Below the pieces are notes generated by a model. The model did no database searches and was not told the origin of the DNA. It worked only from the letters and a program-made list of their open reading frames with translations. Shown here piece after piece: positions 24,202-33,062 of a stretch of DNA of 62,209 nt. The DNA is taken from positions 1-62,209 of the forward strand of contig CATWNM010000010.1 of the NCBI GenBank assembly GCA_958352145.1, read 5' to 3'. Positions within the stretch are counted from its first letter, which is position 1. Each line of letters opens with the position of its first letter. The stretch comes from an uncultured Eubacteriales bacterium. GTDB taxonomy: Bacteria; Bacillota; Clostridia; Oscillospirales; CAG-272. The translations under genes and the position numbers were made by a program.

Positions 24202-26639
24202 TGTAAATTCTCCTTAACGCCTTGTATGACCGTCTTCGTCCATGCGGCGGAAGCGTTCATCAGGTCTTCAGTTTCGTATTCGACGTCGGTACCCGTATCA
24301 TATTCCACATAGCGCAAAACCGCACGGAGTTGACCGTTTTCGCCGGAAAGCGCATCCAGCCAAAATATACCGGGCACTTGACTCATAGTCAGCCGCTCTC
24401 CCGCCTTGATTTCATTATATGGAAAAGCCTCGCTCATGTCAAGTTTTTTATATACGGGTTCTCCGTCCTCTCCCGTGCGCGCGGCCAGTGTCAGCCATAC
24501 GCCGTCCGGTTCGCGCCGGATCTCCTCGATTGTAACCGTCACCTTGGACAAGACACCAAACCCACTCCAATAATCTCCATAGATTGTCGACGTAAAGTAC
24601 TGTATTTTCTCTTCCGCTCTAAAGCTCTGAATTACGGGAAGAATCACACGGTCAAAATAATCCTCCGGATCCTCGGGATAGACAAAAAAACCAGTGACGA
24701 CCACACGCCTGCCGATATAAACCGCCGCGTTATATACAGTCAGTTCCGGGTTCATGTCGTTCTTCGTCACATGCGCGGCATCGGTTTTCAGTACCGTCTG
24801 TGCAGGATCGCCGCCCCCCGCGCGGGATAGCGCATCCTCATCCCACTCGCCGTTGTGATACAGTCCCTCGGGCGAACGGATATCACAGTGACTCATGCGC
24901 GCCGAAAGGCCCGGATATCCGTCTGTTCGCAGAAAATCCTCCAGATAAGTATCGCCAACCCATGTTTCGGGTACGACAGTCCAAATCCGAACCTTTGTAT
25001 CTATATCCGGGAAATATTCTCCGACTTCAAGCGTCCGTTCGTTTTCCTCCCGCAGCAGACGGCGGCTATCGGTGATTTGCTTAGGATAAACCGTATACAA
25101 ATTGAACTCAAATTCTCCGTATATATTTTCACCGCAAACCGTGTTATTGTCTTTCCAGGAGAGCGTTCCCGGCGCATATGCGCCGAAATATCGGTTGAGA
25201 TAATCGACATACGAATTCATGCTGATCTCAAACCGCTCGCCGTCAAGGCTCTGTACAAAGAAATACCATTCTCCGTTTCGCTCGTATTCCACTATGCAGC
25301 GATTGCCGTCCGGTGACGACAACAGCCTGTATTCCCCGTCGCCCTCCAGCGACGGCGGCGTGCGCACCGCGGCGCCGGTATCCGGATTGTAGAAGACCAG
25401 CGTACCGTCCGTCCGGGTTACATTCCAGCCGTCTAGCGTTTTGTCCCCCGCCTCTTCGGAAACAAACATCATCTCCTCAATGCGCCACTCGGCATCCGAC
25501 CAATAGAGCAGCTCGCCGGGCGCGTACAGATACGCTTCCATAACCAGCGTACAAGCATCGCCGAGCGGCAGACGAATCTGGACGTCCCGTAATCCCATGC
25601 CGCCCCAGCCGTTATCCCGAAACTCAAGCTCTGAAAAATCAACGGCGTCAGGCAGCACCGCGCCCTCGGGCAATGCCGCTCCCACAATATTTTCAATACG
25701 GCGCACCAACGGCAAATCGCTCTGCGGCGATCTTCCCGTACGGTAAAAGTCCAAAATCGCCTCAACCTGAAGCAGCACGCGGGCAGTATCCGACTTCTGA
25801 ATCGCTTCGGCCGGCTGTGCCGTCCCGCGCACAATTTCCTCCAGCGGGCACATCTGCCCCGCGATTTGGCTGAGGAAAAAGGGCACGCTGGAAAAAGCGC
25901 CGTCGCCCACATCCGTATGTTCCGGAACATACCCATCCACCGCGCGCATACAACCCGAAAAAGCCCCCTTATCCAGACATACGATACTTTCGGGCAGATA
26001 GACCGCTTCCAAAAGACTGCATCCGGCGAATGCGTTGTAGCCGATGTATTCAAGCCCCTCGCAGAAATCGACCCGGCGAAGCTCTGTATTTTGAAACGCA
26101 TGCGCGGCAATATATTTGACCCCTTCGGGAACTTTATAGCTGTCCTCATTTTGACGGGAATATTTCACAATCATAGAACCGTCAAAAGTCATAATAACGC
26201 CGTTTTCCTCCACAAAAGCGGTGCTTTCATCCTCAAGAATCAGCTGCGTCAAATTTTCAAGGCCTGCAAACGCATTGCAGCCGATCACACGGACGCCCGA
26301 GGTAATCGTGACGCTTTCAATACCGGCGGCGCTTGCATTCTGCAAAAAAGCATAGTCCGCGATCTCGGTTACAGCGGCGGGAAGCACTACGTCGGACTGT
26401 GTGCCGCTGTATGATTTCAAAACGCCGTTTTCAATATGAAAACCGTCTATATCGATGATCTCGGGCGCGTTCAGGTTCAAATAAACACAAAGGGCAACAA
26501 GGCACAGACAAATTGCGGCGGCCGCAGCGCCCAATCTGCGCAAAAGCGCGGGGCGCGCAGCACTCGCCGCCTCGGCCGCTTCATTAATATACGCACCCTC
26601 CACCAAATTCATCTTTTCAAACAACCATTCGCCGTTCAC
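24198..26639 (-). CDS. membrane-anchored LRR_5 (BspA-like) protein in the anti-sigma position
   Basis: The 813-aa protein has about 35 cytosolic residues, one membrane helix (LGAAAAAICLCLVALCVYL) and an extracellular part. Residues 60-270 form BspA-type leucine-rich repeats (VTEIADYAFLQNA, VRVIGCNAFAGLENLTQLIL, LEYIGYNAFAGCSLLEAVYL, ESIVCLDKGAFSGC). The remaining 540 residues, rich in Tyr/Trp/Glu, show no fold I recognise. Its ATG overlaps the sigma-factor stop by 4 nt, the usual place of an anti-sigma factor. The short N-terminal tail (MNGEWLFEKMNLVEGAYINE) may be the sigma-binding part, but it lacks a clear zinc HxxxCxxC motif. The anti-sigma function is inferred from context. Confidence 0.7.
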   Translation of the reverse strand: MNGEWLFEKMNLVEGAYINEAAEAASAARPALLRRLGAAAAAICLCLVALCVYLNLNAPEIIDIDGFHIENGVLKSYSGTQSDVVLPAAVTEIADYAFLQNASAAGIESVTITSGVRVIGCNAFAGLENLTQLILEDESTAFVEENGVIMTFDGSMIVKYSRQNEDSYKVPEGVKYIAAHAFQNTELRRVDFCEGLEYIGYNAFAGCSLLEAVYLPESIVCLDKGAFSGCMRAVDGYVPEHTDVGDGAFSSVPFFLSQIAGQMCPLEEIVRGTAQPAEAIQKSDTARVLLQVEAILDFYRTGRSPQSDLPLVRRIENIVGAALPEGAVLPDAVDFSELEFRDNGWGGMGLRDVQIRLPLGDACTLVMEAYLYAPGELLYWSDAEWRIEEMMFVSEEAGDKTLDGWNVTRTDGTLVFYNPDTGAAVRTPPSLEGDGEYRLLSSPDGNRCIVEYERNGEWYFFVQSLDGERFEISMNSYVDYLNRYFGAYAPGTLSWKDNNTVCGENIYGEFEFNLYTVYPKQITDSRRLLREENERTLEVGEYFPDIDTKVRIWTVVPETWVGDTYLEDFLRTDGYPGLSARMSHCDIRSPEGLYHNGEWDEDALSRAGGGDPAQTVLKTDAAHVTKNDMNPELTVYNAAVYIGRRVVVTGFFVYPEDPEDYFDRVILPVIQSFRAEEKIQYFTSTIYGDYWSGFGVLSKVTVTIEEIRREPDGVWLTLAARTGEDGEPVYKKLDMSEAFPYNEIKAGERLTMSQVPGIFWLDALSGENGQLRAVLRYVEYDTGTDVEYETEDLMNASAAWTKTVIQGVKENLQ

Positions 26640-27196
26640 AGCAAAATCCCCCTCTCCTCAATCCATATCCGAAGTTTTTTCCGCGTCCGAAACAACATCG
26701 ATTTTACTTTGCTTTCACTGATATGAAACCGCGACGCGATCTGACGGATGGAATCCGCATACCAGTATCTGCGCAGAAACACGTTTCTCGTCTGCGCATC
26801 AAGCGTTCCAAGAAAATCATTGAGTGCAGCGGCAAGTTCACGGTCATCTGCCTGGCTGTCCGCATCGGACGGCGACGCGATGCATTCCTCCAGTTCCCGG
26901 GTTAGCTCCGTCAGTGCCGCCGTTCGTTTCTGTCTTCCGCGTTTCCGACAGACATCCAGCGAAGCGCAGCGAATGATTCGTGCAAGAAAAGCAAAAAAAT
27001 AGGTTCTGGGCTCGTCGGGCGGAATGGAATTCCACGCGGAAAGATATGTGTCGTTCAGGCATTCACCCGCATCCTCATCGCTGCCGGTTATGTTCACCGA
27101 CAGGGCGCGCAAACGGCTGCCGTATTTTTCGTCGGTGCGGTATATCGCTTTCTCATCCCGCGCAAGATACAGGTCGACTATAATCGTATCCTCCAA
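26636..27196 (-). CDS. ECF-type RNA polymerase sigma factor
   Basis: The 186-aa product has region 2 (YRTDEKYGSRLRALSVNITG, then DAGECLNDTYLSAWNSIPPD) and region 4 (LDAQTRNVFLRRYWYADSIR, then QIASRFHISESKVKSMLFRT). It lacks region 3, as expected for ECF factors of the SigM/SigV type. I start at TTG 27196, preceded by AAAGGAG at 7 nt; the longer frame to 27511 adds 105 unrelated residues. It is the first gene of a three-gene operon with an LRR membrane protein and an RsiV-like lipoprotein, so it most likely answers to a cell-surface signal. Confidence 0.9.
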   Translation of the reverse strand: MEDTIIVDLYLARDEKAIYRTDEKYGSRLRALSVNITGSDEDAGECLNDTYLSAWNSIPPDEPRTYFFAFLARIIRCASLDVCRKRGRQKRTAALTELTRELEECIASPSDADSQADDRELAAALNDFLGTLDAQTRNVFLRRYWYADSIRQIASRFHISESKVKSMLFRTRKKLRIWIEERGILL

Positions 27197-27239
27197 AGCT
27201 CTTCTCCTTTCCGTTTGATAACACCCTCTCATCCCTATA

Positions 27240-27265
27240 ATCGCCTTTTTTGGCATTCGGTTGCA
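27240..27265 (-). promoter_or_regulatory. candidate autoregulatory ECF promoter
   Basis: Upstream of the sigma gene the minus strand reads TGCAAC (27260-27265) and CGAT (27240-27243), with 16 nt between AAC and CGAT. This resembles the GGAAC-N16-CGTC arrangement of ECF promoters. The match is short and could be chance. An 8-bp inverted repeat CATCCCAA/TTGGGATG lies at 27308-27334. Confidence 0.25.
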
Positions 27266-27367
27266 TGTTTTCAAAATTTTTTTAGAAGCAATTATAAAAA
27301 CATTTTTCATCCCAAGCCCGAAAATTTTGGGATGCATTTTCATACGTTTCCCATTCTTATAAAATTT

Positions 27368-27393
27368 AAGCGGACGGCGAGAGCCGTCCGCTT
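27368..27393 (-). terminator. terminator of the hydrogenase operon
   Basis: AAGCGGACGGC (27368-27378) pairs with GCCGTCCGCTT (27383-27393) around GAGA. On the minus strand AAATTTTATAAG follows, 12 nt past the hydA stop. Confidence 0.8.
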
Positions 27394-27404
27394 CCAAGCA
27401 AAAT

Positions 27405-29141
27405 TTAAAGTCCGCGCTTGATATACGAGGTATGCAGAATCTCATGCGCTTTATGGCTGTTCGGCGCGCCGAGATACTCGTCGTACAGCCGCTTGACCGC
27501 GCTGTTCTCATGCGATTTGCGAAGATTCATATTCTTGTCGGCTGTATAGAGCACAGCCGCGCGCTTTGCGCGCAGATCGACTGTGTTGCGCACCTTAGCA
27601 GGCTGCGTGGGTTGCCCGCCGCCGTTGACGCAGCCGCCCGGGCAGGCCATGATTTCGATAAAATCGACCTTTTCCTCGCCCGCTTCCACCGCGCGCAGCA
27701 AACGCTTGGCATTGGCCGTCCCGCTGGCGACCGCGACTCTAAGTTCAATATCGCCAAGCTGATACGTTGCGCGTTTGATGCCCTCGGTTCCGCGCACATC
27801 GTCAAAGTCCAAAGTCTTGAGTTCCTTGCCCTCGATGACCTCCGCCGCGGTACGCAGCGCCGCTTCCATAACACCGCCGGTCGCGCCGAAAATCGCGCCT
27901 GCACCGGAACCAATATCAAACGGCTGATCGAATTTCGCATCACCAAGCGAACGGAAGTCGATACCGGCCTTTTTGATCAGCCTTGCCAATTCCCTCGTTG
28001 TGATTGCCACATCGACATCGGGCACGCCGGCTGCGCACTGATCCGGACGCGTGACCTCAAATTTCTTTGCGGTACAGGGAATGGCCGAAACAAAGAAAAT
28101 CTTCTTGGGATCGAGCCCCATCTTTTCCGCATAATAGGTCTTATACATTGCGCCGAACATCTGTTGGGGCGACTTGCAGGTCGAAAGATTTTCGGTCATT
28201 TCCGGGAAATAATGCTCGCAGAACTTGATCCAACCGGGCGAACACGAGGTGATCATCGGCAGCTTGCCGCCGTTTTTCACACGGCCGAGGAATTCGGTAG
28301 CCTCCTCCATGATGGTAAGGTCCGCAGTCAGATTCATATCATAGACGCCGTCAAAGCCGAGCCCCTTGATCGCCGCGACCATTTTACCCTCCACGTCGGT
28401 GCCCGGCTCATAGCCGAAGCATTCGCCGATAGTTGCGCGGACAGAGGGCGCCGTGCAGATCGCGACATGCATTTCCGGATCGGCAATCGCTTCGAGCACT
28501 TTGTCGGTGTCGTCCTTTTCATACAGCGCGCCGACGGGACATGCAACGATGCATTGGCCGCAGGCGATACAGGAAGTCTCGGCCAGCGATTTATCATATG
28601 CGCAGCCGATCACGGTGTCGGTGCCGCGGTTAAGCGCTTCGATCGCGCCAATCCCCTGCATGTTTTTACACGCAGCTACGCAGCGGCGGCAAAGTATGCA
28701 TTTATTGTTGTCGCGGACAAGGAACGGCGTCGAGGTGTCGATCGGCTTATCCATCTTGGTGGATTCAAAGTGCGTTTCATCTACGCCATATTCGCGGCAG
28801 AGTGCCTGAAGTTCACAATCGGTCGAGCGGATGCAGGACAGGCACTTCTTTTCATGCGTGGAAAGCACAAGCTCCAGATTGAGTCTTCTGGCATTCAGCA
28901 CTTTCGGGGTATTGGTGAAAATCTCCATCCCCTCGTTTACAGGATATACGCAGGCGGTCACCAGCCCGCGCGCCCCCTTAACTTCTACAAGGCAAAGACG
29001 GCAGGCGCCGATCTCATTGATATCCTTGAGGTAGCAGAGCGTAGGAATGTCGATCCCGGCAAATCTGGCCGCCTCAAGCACCGTAGCGCTCTTCGGAACG
29101 GCGTATTCCCTGCCGTTGATTTTTATATTTACCATATCCAT
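27405..29141 (-). CDS. hydA: [FeFe]-hydrogenase catalytic subunit of a bifurcating complex
   Basis: The 578-aa subunit has an N-terminal [2Fe-2S] ferredoxin domain (CYLKDINEIGACRLC...C64), a His-Cys3 segment (HEKKCLSCIRSTDC), a two-[4Fe-4S] module (CILCRRCVAACK, CIACGQCIVACP) and the H-cluster domain. H-cluster motifs are TSCSPGW (298-304), IPCTAKK (354-360) and EIMACPGGCVNGGGQP (496-511). The CpI-type proton path residues are kept (Cys300, Glu280, Glu283, Ser320). Two differences from the standard pocket are Ser301 for the usual second cysteine and Ile354 for Met. ATG 29141 follows AGAGGAG. With HydB, HndB and HydC it should oxidise NADH plus reduced ferredoxin to H2, or the reverse. Confidence 0.95.
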   Translation of the reverse strand: MDMVNIKINGREYAVPKSATVLEAARFAGIDIPTLCYLKDINEIGACRLCLVEVKGARGLVTACVYPVNEGMEIFTNTPKVLNARRLNLELVLSTHEKKCLSCIRSTDCELQALCREYGVDETHFESTKMDKPIDTSTPFLVRDNNKCILCRRCVAACKNMQGIGAIEALNRGTDTVIGCAYDKSLAETSCIACGQCIVACPVGALYEKDDTDKVLEAIADPEMHVAICTAPSVRATIGECFGYEPGTDVEGKMVAAIKGLGFDGVYDMNLTADLTIMEEATEFLGRVKNGGKLPMITSCSPGWIKFCEHYFPEMTENLSTCKSPQQMFGAMYKTYYAEKMGLDPKKIFFVSAIPCTAKKFEVTRPDQCAAGVPDVDVAITTRELARLIKKAGIDFRSLGDAKFDQPFDIGSGAGAIFGATGGVMEAALRTAAEVIEGKELKTLDFDDVRGTEGIKRATYQLGDIELRVAVASGTANAKRLLRAVEAGEEKVDFIEIMACPGGCVNGGGQPTQPAKVRNTVDLRAKRAAVLYTADKNMNLRKSHENSAVKRLYDEYLGAPNSHKAHEILHTSYIKRGL

Positions 29142-29157
29142 TGTTCTGGTTCTCCTC

Positions 29158-30957
29158 TCACTTCTTATAAATTGCGCCGAATTTGCACTTTGCCATGCAG
29201 GCGCCGCACTTCAGGCACTTTGCGGTGTCGATCACATGCGGCTGCTTGATTGCGCCGGTAATTGCGCCGGCGGGACATGCTCTGGCGCAGGCGGTACAGC
29301 CGCGGCACTTGTCAGCCTCGATGAAATACGTGAGAAGATTCTTACAAACGCCGGCAGGACATCTTTTTTCCTTGACATGCGCTTCATACTCGTCCCGGAA
29401 ATAGTGAAGCGTGGAAAGCACGGGATTCGGCGCGGTCTGGCCGAGTCCGCAGAGCGAACCGGCTTTGATATACTGGCAAAGCTCTTCGATCTTATCCAGA
29501 TCCTCCATCGTCGCGTTTCCGCTTGTGACCTTATTCAGCATTTCGAGCAGCTTTCTCGTGCCGACACGGCAGGGCGTACACTTTCCGCAGGATTCGTCGA
29601 CCGTAAATTCAAGGAAGAATTTAGCGATATCGACCATACAGTTGTCTTCATCCATAACGATAAGACCGCCGGAACCCATCATGGAACCGATTGCGATCAG
29701 ATTGTCGTAATCGATCGGCGTGTCGATCAGGCTCGCGGGGATGCAGCCGCCGGAAGGACCGCCCGTCTGCGCCGCTTTGAATTTTTTGCCGTTCGGGATA
29801 CCGCCGCCGATCTCCTCGATAACCTCGCGAAGCGTGGTGCCCATCGGAATCTCGACAAGTCCCGTATGATTGATCTTTCCGCCGAGCGCAAACACTTTCG
29901 TACCTTTCGACTTTTCGGTGCCCATGGAGGCAAACCACTCGGCGCCGTTGAGGATGATCTGCGGAATATTTGCATACGTCTCGACATTGTTCAGGATCGT
30001 CGGGCGCTCAAACAGGCCCTTAACCGCGGGGAACGGCGGGCGAGGACGCGGCTCGCCGCGCTTGCCCTCAATGGAATTCATCAGCGCGGTCTCCTCGCCG
30101 CATACAAACGCGCCGGCGCCAAGGCGAATATCAATATCAAAGTCAAAGCCCGTACCGAAAATATCCTTGCCGAGCAGGCCGGTCTCCCGCGCCTGGCCGA
30201 TCGCGATCTGTAAACGTTTGACCGCAATCGGATACTCCGCGCGGACATAAATATACCCCTGGTTCGCGCCGATCGCGTACCCGGCGATCGCCATCGCCTC
30301 TAAAACGACATGCGGGTCGCCCTCGAGCACCGAGCGGTCCATGAACGCGCCTGGGTCGCCCTCGTCGGCGTTGCAGCACACGTACTTCTGATCGGCCTCA
30401 TTCGCCGCCGCAAATTTCCATTTAAGCCCGGTGGGAAAACCGCCGCCGCCTCGGCCGCGCAAACCCGAATCCAAAAGACATTGGATAACGTCCTGCGGCT
30501 TCATCTCGGTCAGCACCTTGCCGAGCGCGCGGTAGCCGTCCATCGCTATGTACTCATTGATGTCCTCTGGGTTGATCACGCCGCAGTTGCGGAGCGCGAT
30601 ACGCTTTTGGGAACGGTAGAACTTCGTATCCGACAGGGACGCTTCCTTGAGCGAGTGCTTGACGTCGTCCGCAACGTCGTTATATACCAGACGCTCCACA
30701 GGACGGCCTTTGAGCAAATGCTCTTCAACGATTTCAGGAACGTCTTTTTCGGTTACCCGGCTGTAAAACGTTCCGTCCGGATACACGATGACGACCGGGC
30801 CGAGCGCGCAGAGACCAAAGCAGCCGGTCTGCACGATTTTGACCTCATCGGAAAGCCCTTTCTCCTCAAGCTGCGATGCAAAAATGCTTTGCAGCTTCAC
30901 GCTTCCCGATGACGTACAGCCTGTACCGCCGCAAATCAATACATGTGCACGAATCAT
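29158..30957 (-). CDS. hydB: NuoF-like NADH/FMN subunit of the bifurcating hydrogenase
   Basis: The 599-aa protein starts with a thioredoxin-like [2Fe-2S] domain (CGGTGCTSSGS and CFGLCALGP). The NuoF module follows with GLRGRGGGGFPTGLKWKF (FMN/NADH) and CNADEGDPGAFMDRSVLEGD. The SLBB region and the iron site ESCGKCTPCRVGTRK come next, and finally a two-[4Fe-4S] ferredoxin tail (CRGCTACARACPAGA, CLKCGACMAKCKFGA). This is the HydB/HndC architecture. ATG 30957 has GGAGGTATT upstream. It is the site of NAD(H) reaction and of flavin-based bifurcation. Confidence 0.95.
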   Translation of the reverse strand: MIRAHVLICGGTGCTSSGSVKLQSIFASQLEEKGLSDEVKIVQTGCFGLCALGPVVIVYPDGTFYSRVTEKDVPEIVEEHLLKGRPVERLVYNDVADDVKHSLKEASLSDTKFYRSQKRIALRNCGVINPEDINEYIAMDGYRALGKVLTEMKPQDVIQCLLDSGLRGRGGGGFPTGLKWKFAAANEADQKYVCCNADEGDPGAFMDRSVLEGDPHVVLEAMAIAGYAIGANQGYIYVRAEYPIAVKRLQIAIGQARETGLLGKDIFGTGFDFDIDIRLGAGAFVCGEETALMNSIEGKRGEPRPRPPFPAVKGLFERPTILNNVETYANIPQIILNGAEWFASMGTEKSKGTKVFALGGKINHTGLVEIPMGTTLREVIEEIGGGIPNGKKFKAAQTGGPSGGCIPASLIDTPIDYDNLIAIGSMMGSGGLIVMDEDNCMVDIAKFFLEFTVDESCGKCTPCRVGTRKLLEMLNKVTSGNATMEDLDKIEELCQYIKAGSLCGLGQTAPNPVLSTLHYFRDEYEAHVKEKRCPAGVCKNLLTYFIEADKCRGCTACARACPAGAITGAIKQPHVIDTAKCLKCGACMAKCKFGAIYKK

Positions 30958-30977
30958 TTTTTAATACCTCCAAAAAT

Positions 30978-31349
30978 TCAAGCCTTTGCGCTGCTGATCG
31001 TATATTCAGCCACGACGCTGCCGCCCTTGATATGCTTTTCCACAACTTCTTTCGCTTTTTCAGGCGTCATTTTCACATAGGTAACCTTGTCCTTGCCCGC
31101 CTCGAATACTTCAACCACAGGCTCATATTGGCAGATTCCGATACAGCCAGTCTGCGTAACTGTAACCTTGTCCGAAAGTCCGGCGCGGCTGACCTCCTCC
31201 ACAAAAGCGCTGAGCACGGGACGCGCGCCCGCAGCGATGCCGCAGGTAGCCATACCGACGACGATTCTCGTCTGATTTGTCCCCTCCCGTAGAATGACCT
31301 TGTCCTGCATCCTTTCCCGAATAGCGGCAAGCTCTGCAAGTGATTTCAT
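30978..31349 (-). CDS. hndB: thioredoxin-like [2Fe-2S] ferredoxin subunit (HndB-like)
   Basis: The 123-aa protein has the thioredoxin-fold ferredoxin cysteines in MATCGIAAGARP (the first two-cysteine site is reduced to one visible Cys here) and QTGCIGICQYEPVVEV. It matches HndB of the Desulfovibrio NADP-reducing hydrogenase and related small subunits. It lies directly upstream of hydB in the same operon, separated by 20 nt. One of the four expected cysteines is not obvious (Cys36, Cys68 and Cys72 are seen), so the cluster may be incomplete or have another ligand. Confidence 0.85.
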   Translation of the reverse strand: MKSLAELAAIRERMQDKVILREGTNQTRIVVGMATCGIAAGARPVLSAFVEEVSRAGLSDKVTVTQTGCIGICQYEPVVEVFEAGKDKVTYVKMTPEKAKEVVEKHIKGGSVVAEYTISSAKA

Positions 31350-31406
31350 AAGCTTTGTTCCTTTCTGTTTTTATAAATTTATATCATTTTTATTATTTCG
31401 TCGTTT

Positions 31407-31973
31407 TTACACTGACGGCAAACCAAAATTTTCCGCATACTGTTCGCGAAGATAATCGCCGATCCACTGCAAGACCTCGTACGAATCGAGCGGAACGTCC
31501 ACCAGCGCTTCGCGCAGTTCCTTCGTATCCAGCCGCACGGTGCGCCCGGCGGCCTCATGCGTAAACAAAAAATCTATATCGGGATGTCCTTGTACCAGCG
31601 TAAGCATCGTGGAAACGATATCGCCCAGCGGCGTGCAGTCAATATGATCTTTGTGAAAGACGGCAGTCACGACCGTGCCGTGATCCTCGGGAAAATCCGA
31701 AATGTGTTTCGACACGATTTCCAGCGTGCCGCCCGTCTGCTCCGCCGCAAGCTTAAACAGCGGAATGCCGAGGCCGACCTTGCGCGTCGTGCGCGTCGTG
31801 GTAAACGGATCGGTCACGCGCTTTAAAAGATCGGGCTTCATGCCGCAGCCGTCGTCCGACACCACAATCGTCAGAAGCGCGCCGTCTTCCGCAAGCGCAA
31901 TCCGGATGTTGCGTGCGCCCGCCTTGGCGGAATTTTCGGCGATATCCAGTATGTTCAGCGAAAGCTCCTTCAT
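31407..31973 (-). CDS. HATPase (GHKL) domain protein, stand-alone histidine-kinase-like ATPase
   Basis: The 188-aa protein carries N-box ELSLNILDIAENSAKAGARN, G1 VSDDGCGMKP and G2 VGLGIPLFKLAAEQTGG of the GHKL ATPase fold, followed by about 70 residues without a known domain. No dimerisation/phospho-acceptor histidine or sensor domain is present. Such proteins recur in clostridial hydrogenase operons. It may be a kinase that phosphorylates a partner, or an anti-sigma-like binding protein. Its ATG overlaps the PHP gene stop by 4 nt; the hndB gene follows after 57 nt. Confidence 0.8.
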   Translation of the reverse strand: MKELSLNILDIAENSAKAGARNIRIALAEDGALLTIVVSDDGCGMKPDLLKRVTDPFTTTRTTRKVGLGIPLFKLAAEQTGGTLEIVSKHISDFPEDHGTVVTAVFHKDHIDCTPLGDIVSTMLTLVQGHPDIDFLFTHEAAGRTVRLDTKELREALVDVPLDSYEVLQWIGDYLREQYAENFGLPSV

Positions 31974-32713
31974 AGAAGCGCTCCTTTTAACACGTCAAAT
32001 AAACTTTTCCGCGCCGCTTCCGCATCGCCGCGCGCTGCGGGAAGCTCCAAAAAATACTGCTTATCCCGAATCCCCAAAAGATCGTGCGCGTCCGAGCCGT
32101 AAAGCAAGCGCCGACCCGAAAGCGCAGGATATTTGACCAAATACGCCTCATAGAGTTTGGGATCATGGAACTCCGCCGCAGGGAAAGCCGGATGCTCCGG
32201 AAATGTTCCCAGTACGGAGACAATCCCATTCGCCTGCCGGTCTATATGCGCCGGATAACAGATTCCCCCATACTGCGCGGCGAGCGCAGGCGCGCTGTCC
32301 ACAGAAATATCGGTCGCCATCGGCAGAAAATCCGGTTCTATGCCGATAACATTGTCTTGGCCATCCATAATATACTGCTCGCCGTAAACGTCCGCGCGAT
32401 TTTTGACGCGCAGTCTGTGCCGCGCGGCAATTTCCCGGTCGAAAGCGAGCGCGCCGCCAAGTTCTTCAAAAAGACACACGACATGGATGTCCTCCGAGGT
32501 GGTCAGTTCCATACCCGAAACGGGAATCAAGCCGTAACGCTCCGCCGCTTCAAAAAAGGCGGGGCAGTTCCGAGCCGTATTATGATCGGTCAGCGCGATA
32601 ATTTCCAGCCCGGCGAGCACCGCCATCCCCGCCAGATTGTTCGGCGTGTTGTCGTTATCCGCGCAGGGAGACAGGCAGGAATGCATATGAAAATCATAAT
32701 AAAAGCGGCTCAT
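31970..32713 (-). CDS. PHP-domain phosphoesterase (TrpH-like)
   Basis: The 247-aa protein has the PHP metal motifs DFHMHSCLSPCADND, ALTDHNTARNCPAF, GMELTTSEDIHVVCLF, YPAHIDRQ and LYGSDAHDLLGI. These supply the His/Asp ligands for two or three metals. TrpH-like PHP enzymes hydrolyse nucleotide 3',5'-bisphosphates or short oligonucleotides; a protein- or nucleotide-phosphatase role in signalling is possible. It overlaps its neighbours on both sides by 4 nt, which places it firmly in the regulatory part of the hydrogenase operon. Confidence 0.85.
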   Translation of the reverse strand: MSRFYYDFHMHSCLSPCADNDNTPNNLAGMAVLAGLEIIALTDHNTARNCPAFFEAAERYGLIPVSGMELTTSEDIHVVCLFEELGGALAFDREIAARHRLRVKNRADVYGEQYIMDGQDNVIGIEPDFLPMATDISVDSAPALAAQYGGICYPAHIDRQANGIVSVLGTFPEHPAFPAAEFHDPKLYEAYLVKYPALSGRRLLYGSDAHDLLGIRDKQYFLELPAARGDAEAARKSLFDVLKGALL

Positions 32714-33039
32714 GTCAAAACATCGGACAGGGCGGCGGCGAGTTCATAAGCGGTGCGCGCGGAAGAAAACAAATTGACCCCTTTGGCAAGCGCCGCCTCC
32801 ACAACCGCCGGTTCCGCCGAAACGCCCTCGGCAAAAATCACGCAGGCCGCGTCCGAAAGGGACGCGACGGCGACCACGTTGATATTGGACATGATCGTGA
32901 TCCAGACATCCCCGCTGCGCGCCCGGCCCATGACCCAACTGAGCAGGTCGCCGCAGTAAGCGCCGCGCACCGCCCGCTCTCCATCCGCAAGCGCGACGGG
33001 TACAAGCTCCAGCGCCTGCGCGAGTTCCGATACGTTCAT
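32710..33039 (-). CDS. DRTGG-domain protein (first copy)
   Basis: The 109-aa protein resembles stand-alone DRTGG domains, named after the motif in the N-terminal part of some phosphotransacetylase and CBS proteins and related to the HPr kinase N-terminal fold. Recognisable stretches are GAYCGDLLSWVMGRARSGDV and WITIMSNINVVAVASLSD. It would bind a small ligand, possibly a nucleotide. It overlaps the PHP gene by 4 nt. The second copy in this operon (34853-35209) is a distant paralogue. Confidence 0.7.
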   Translation of the reverse strand: MNVSELAQALELVPVALADGERAVRGAYCGDLLSWVMGRARSGDVWITIMSNINVVAVASLSDAACVIFAEGVSAEPAVVEAALAKGVNLFSSARTAYELAAALSDVLT

Positions 33040-33062
33040 TGCATCACCTCAAGGCTCCGTTT

